From assembly GCF_018691265.1 (NCBI RefSeq), contig NW_024881328.1:42883515-42947514 (forward strand): DNA of 64,000 bases, in the 5' to 3' direction. The DNA is from Tyto alba (Eukaryota; Chordata; Aves; Strigiformes; Tytonidae). Shown one piece after another: positions 59,400 through 64,000 of this stretch. Every line of letters begins with the position of its first letter. Position 1 is the stretch's first letter. The notes under the pieces were generated by a model that saw only the letters and a list, made by a program, of their open reading frames with translations, was not told where the DNA came from and ran no database searches. Made by a program: the position numbers and the translations under genes.

Positions 59400-62300
59400 T
59401 GCATTTCTGCTCTCCTTGGCCTGCAGCCTTTTCCTAGATGTCACAAGAAAGCCACATTTCAGCCACATCTGTCAGCAGGCAATTGCACAGTGATCTGGAG
59501 TCTAGATCCCCAGTAAACGAGCTTATGGGAATGCCAAAAAAAAAAAAAGATAATAAAAGGAAGACCACTGAGATATCCTCAATAATAAGAACTATGGCAG
59601 CGCATCGATACCAGGGACGCTGCTCTGCAGGAGCTCTGTGAGGACGCAGGGAACCACACAGACCTGCTGCACTGGGAGGAAGGTAGAGGAGATGCACGCT
59701 TAACCACCAGCAAACCCCAGGGCTCCCAGCCACTCGCCCCAGCACAAGCTTGCTGGCTTCTCACGCATCACAGTGCTGGCTGACCGAGCCGGTGCCACCT
59801 GTGTCAGGGGGGTGGGACAGAGCGCAGGGACGGGGCAGTTTAGGGGAGCAGAAAGACCCGACAACATTGTTGTCAAAGGCTACAGCCCACCTGTGTGAAC
59901 ACAGAGGACTCTGCTTACCTTTTCGATCTGCTGCCCATTGGGTACCCCTGCAAGGGAGGCTTCGGCAATGCCTGCAGCCCTGGGTGGAGACGTGGGACAC
60001 GAGAAGGTCTCCCCAGCGACCACACAGGGAAGCAGGATGCTGTGATCCACAAATGAGGATCTTGAAGTTGAAAGGATCAGGCTGTTCACCAACCCGGGGG
60101 GGCACCAGCAGGACAGGATGACATGCACCCACTCTGAGCACACGCGAGAGGAGCGTTTCTTTCAGCTGAGGATCTCCTAGAGCCAGGTTACAGCAGTGCC
60201 GTGCCAACGTGCGGCCCAGAGCAGGGCCGTGCTCCAGCACCAGTGGCACTGCCCTGGCACAGCTAGCCAGAGCAGAATCCAGGACAGCAAGGGAGAAAAT
60301 TTTATATATACATTTAACCCTAGTGCAAATATCCATGTGCCAGGCAAGCACACACTTATGCACCTTCTGAAGCCTTTGGCAGCAAATACTCCTCTCCAAC
60401 CCCAACTCTCTCGCTTTTCCAGCAAGCCCACGTCCCTGCCCATCTCCACCCTCTTCCCCAACTGACCCCATCTTTCCCAGGGACCTATTTCTCCTCCTAT
60501 CAGCCTAAATACCCCAACAGGGCCCTTTACTTCTTGCACCAATCTTGCTCGCGTAACTCTAGCAGCCAGAACAGCCCCTGCTGACACCCCAGCTCTCCTA
60601 GGTCCTTTATTAGCCTTCAACTCCCTGCTCCTGCAAAAAAACTTCCCAAAGCCTCGCTGTAGCCCTACCCTTCCTTTTAAGCCTTTTGTTCTTCAGCAGT
60701 TTTTAGTGGGGCACTTGATTACAGCCTGGGTAAGTAATGAGGCACCTCTTTAACCCCTTCCAGGCAGTAACAGGGTGGGATGTGTTTATCCTTCTGGTTG
60801 GGGTGAGAGGATATTTCCTGCCCTCTTTTAAATCCATCTCTACCAACACCAGGAGCTGCTTCATGGAGGGATGGAAGGGTGCTCTGGCAGCTGTGGGGGG
60901 CTCCCAGGTCACCATGCACGATGGGACAAGCACAAGCCCACTGGGATGGGGGTGCAGGACACCACGGAGCACTCCCCAAATCAGGGGGATGCCACCCAGC
61001 ACCCCGCAGGCCAGTATCCCTGTGTACAGAAATTGCTCCCTGTGCTGTGGTGCTGGGGATGGGTGCTGTGCAGCTCCAGGGCAGTGACGGCATGGTGGGG
61101 GGACCACGCGTGGCTCCCCAAAACACAGTGTGCCCCTGCGAGCCCTTGTCTCTGTGTGCAGGGGCGACGGCACAGCTCTGCAAGTGTGTGTGTGTGTGCG
61201 CCTGGGAGCCCAAATAATGAAGCCGTGTGGGAGGGAGGCTGGCTCTGAGTCACCCACTGCTCCGAAATACCCTTTCCCCCAGAGGAATCGGCTTTTTCCT
61301 CTGCTCCTTGCTTTAAAGGGGGCTTTGAAGGGGTCTCCCCATCACCCCAAACCTGCAGCTTCATGCTGGTGGTGTCACAGGTGGTAAGAGCTCGCATGCC
61401 CCATGGTGTGGCACAATTTGATAGTGAAAAGGAAGGAGAAGCATCGAGGCATCCCAGCACGCTGCTCGGCTGCCAGGCTGCTGAGCTGGTGGGTGCTCTT
61501 GCAATGTTGGGGGGGTTTTCCCTGAAAACACCACCTCTCTCCAAATGCCTTTAGTGACTTGGCTGAGGTCACGGCGATTCAGCCAGACAGGGCTTAGGGG
61601 CATCCCTGGGCATTTCTGCTCGTCCTTGCAGACCTCCCGTGGATGTAATCCTCTCTGTGAAATAAGAGCAATGAAAAATTAATGTGAGATTATGAAAAGG
61701 TAAGGTCTCACATCCTTGCCAGCAACCTCGCCTCAGCCAGAGGAAACACAGGACTCAGTACAATCATGTATGCCCTCAAATGTAGCTGTGCTGGTCAGTT
61801 ATAATTACATATAGGTCAGTACCCCTGTCCTGATGCAGAATAGGCAGAGGTGGCTTCAGTACGTGGCTTCTGCAAGGACTCGTGGTGAGTGTGATAAGGG
61901 AGTGTGTGATCCTCGAGAGGATGCTAGACAACAGCGGCGAGGCTAAAAAATCTCAGAGATGGTGGGAAATAAGCTCCGTGCTTTGGACAGTGAAGGAGAG
62001 GATCACGTAACTGGGGGAGGTGGGGGGGTGGAGGAGAGTCTCCACCACGCTGACTTTCCAGTTGGAGCAAAGCGAAATGGTTGCCCTGCTTACAGTGGTC
62101 ATCGTTAAGCTCTGCTCAAGCACCATCCTCTTCATCCCCTGTGAAGCTCCTGCATTTTCTTTACAGAAAGGTTTTCACATAATTGGGCGTGAAAACACTT
62201 AGTAAAAGGTCTCTTCATACATGCCGCCAGTCCTTCATTTTTACATTTCTTCCCTCCTTTGATTCTACCCAATTAGCCTGTCATAGATAAGCCGTATTTC

Positions 62301-62540
62301 TTCTTCTAAAAGAGAGAGAGAGTACTCGTTGTTGACTCCGTGCTTGCCACCTGTATTTTCTCTGTTGTTCCCCCCCCTCCGCACCCTGGCTTTGATGGCT
62401 CTGTATCATGATTGCGCAGCTTGTTTACTGATCTCTGACTCTGAAAGTTGACACTGTGCTCGAAGAAACCTCCCTCCAGCACATCTCCCCATCCATTACT
62501 GCACGCTAACTTTGCCGCTCTCACTTTTGGCACTACCGTA
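59400..62540. other. Non-coding stretch
   Basis: GC-moderate sequence. A 236-codon minus-strand frame (59,761-60,471) and a 187-codon minus frame (60,981-61,544) overlap long frames on the opposite strand and show no domains, so composition explains them best. Short (TG)n at about 61,184-61,198 and (AG)n at about 62,310-62,322. No supported gene. Confidence 0.45.
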
Positions 62541-62559
62541 CAACAGCAATCCTATAATA

Positions 62560-62700
62560 TGGTCATTTTCACACAACTTCAAACCGAGCATCTTTATTAG
62601 CAGGTGCTAAATTGCTGCTCCAGCTGCTGAATGGTAACAATTAACTCAATTAACATCTAAACAGATGTAATTTTTGAGGAAACGAACAACATTAATAACC
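62560..62700. promoter_or_regulatory. E-box/homeodomain motif cluster, candidate enhancer
   Basis: AT-rich islet with CAGCTG and CAGATG E-boxes about 50 bp apart and a CAATTAACTCAATTAAC direct repeat between them, a pairing typical of neural or mesodermal enhancers in vertebrates (general knowledge). Only the motif content is seen here. Activity is inferred. Confidence 0.3.
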
Positions 62701-64000
62701 ACCAAAAGGGGAAAAAGGCTGCAATTACAAATGTGGAAAAAATCATGCACAGCTACAGACAGGCGTGTGCTGTTTCCCATGTCCCCTGGAGAGCTGTTAG
62801 AGCACGGCCCTTTCTCTGAGTGTTGGCAGTACGTGCAGCTCATAATATGCATCGTACTTGCTGCTACGGCTGAGGCTGTATCTGCAATGGATGCAGCACA
62901 GCTTGTCTCTGCAAAAAGGCTTAAGAGGTATGGGCTTCATTTGTCATGCAGCAGCCCCACGCATGTTGCAAGTACAGAGGGATGAGCCCCTTCCAGCAAA
63001 AGTAGAACTTTGCCCAAACAGCTCACCACACCACATTGCAAGTGGTGTGTGTGAAAAAATATAGATAGCGTACAAATAATATTTTCTTGCATCTCCCCGC
63101 TTCCTGGCTGTCGGTAGGATGTGAGGAGGAGGTACTGGATGTGCAGATGTGTCGCGTGATGCACCGAACCACAGCAGTCTGTTACTGAACAGTCACATTC
63201 CACAGTTTATAACCCAAACATCCCCACGGGCTGCTCCATCTGACAGCCCTGGAGCTCGCCTTCCAAGTGCTAAAACTACGCGGAATCCGAATGACCACCT
63301 AAACTCATCAGTGCACCAGCTTCACCTTCGTGGAGTCGGAGTCACAGCCTCTCCTACAGAAAAGGCAGTCATTAAAGAAACCAGACATAAGCTACAAAGG
63401 GAAAAAAAAAAAAAAAAAAAGAAAACAAACCCAACCCAAACCAAAACCAACCCAGGCTCCTGCAGTGCTCCAGCTCCAGCTTGGTGCCTCCTGTTTACCA
63501 GGAGTGACCTCCCCAGCCCGGCTCTGTGCAGCACACAGGGACATCTAAAGGCAGAAGGACAACAGTGCAAACGGCATGACTTAAAAACGTGGGTGCAGAA
63601 ACTTTGGTGAAAATTGTAAATTCCCAGCCTGGGCTGTGGCCTTGCCCATGCCCCTCCAGCTCGCAGGTCTTGTGAATGTTTGCAGGACGAGATTTTGCTG
63701 GCCCAAACGCTCACAGAAAGGAAGCTTTGTTGCTTCCAAACTGCCTGTATTTTCCTATCCACAGCTACCCCCTGCAAACTCAAGGCTTAGACTTTCATCC
63801 CGGTGTATTTTGGTCATTGCAAAGCAGCTTTCATTGAGGAGAGCTTTTCTCATGGCAGGTGAGAGCTCAGGAAGCTCAGCGGACAGTGCAATGCCGGGGC
63901 CCTGGCGGCTCACCCACGCTGTCCCCGGGGTTGGATGGCATCTCCCCACCAGTGCCACGGGGCTGTGGTTAGCACCTGGTGTCCCGGGCTGGGGGCGAGG
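62700..64000. other. Right edge, no gene seen
   Basis: Mixed sequence with A21 at about 63,400-63,420 followed by an AACCC/AAACC-rich patch. GC rises toward the end. Overlapping 153-codon frames on both strands near 63,149-63,783 are unrecognised and mutually exclusive. Confidence 0.5.

Noticed and set aside
59761..60471. 236-codon minus-strand ORF
   Set aside because: It overlaps long frames on the other strand in GC-moderate DNA and has no motif or domain. Chance is the simplest explanation.
1..64000. CR1 retrotransposon 3' ends, expected in a bird genome
   Set aside because: I looked for the CR1 tail repeat (ATTCTRTG type) and the GATCTT...GGTCCCTTCCAACC block and found no convincing copy.

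Overview
The window looks like vertebrate nuclear DNA and most resembles a bird, perhaps a galliform. It has large non-coding tracts, one GC-dense CpG island in an otherwise AT-leaning sequence, long pure poly-G and poly-C runs, few transposon remnants and only short ORFs. The species call is an inference. There are no bacterial-style operons, phage genes, CRISPR arrays or recognisable tRNA or rRNA genes. I could not match any reading frame to a named protein family, so no gene symbols are given.

Layout. (1) 1-22,000: AT-leaning sequence that I read as intron or downstream sequence of a leftward (minus-strand) transcription unit. It holds several short segments with good minus-strand splice sites and one open frame. 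Some of these join in consistent phase to a start codon in the CpG island. They are unproven exon candidates. (2) About 22,130-24,170: the CpG island, which is the best-supported functional element. On the minus strand a TATAAATA box is followed by a CCAAT box, an E2F-like site, an E-box and a YY1-type element around a start codon. Two strong minus-strand splice donors lie further along. Tandem CCAAT/GC-box cassettes and a palindromic RFX-type X-box lie on the outer side, so a divergent promoter is possible. (3) 24,170-53,480: non-coding-looking DNA with a diverged duplicate pair of about 100 bp, a small second CpG cluster at about 28.7 kb, an ancient SINE/MIR-like remnant at about 30.9-31.4 kb and a 149-codon open frame at 35.1 kb. 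(4) 53,484-54,614: a minisatellite of 56 in-register 20-bp units. It produces the longest ORFs of the window on both strands as an artefact. (5) 54,620-64,000: moderately GC-rich non-coding sequence with two AT-rich, motif-dense islets (57.5 and 62.6 kb) that look like enhancers, and a 223-codon ATG frame at 58.7 kb preceded by an acceptor-like sequence.

How the parts may work together: the CpG island probably starts one or more minus-strand transcripts that run left, and perhaps a rightward one. The right 40 kb looks like regulatory or intergenic DNA. All exon calls here are sequence-signal inferences without transcript evidence.
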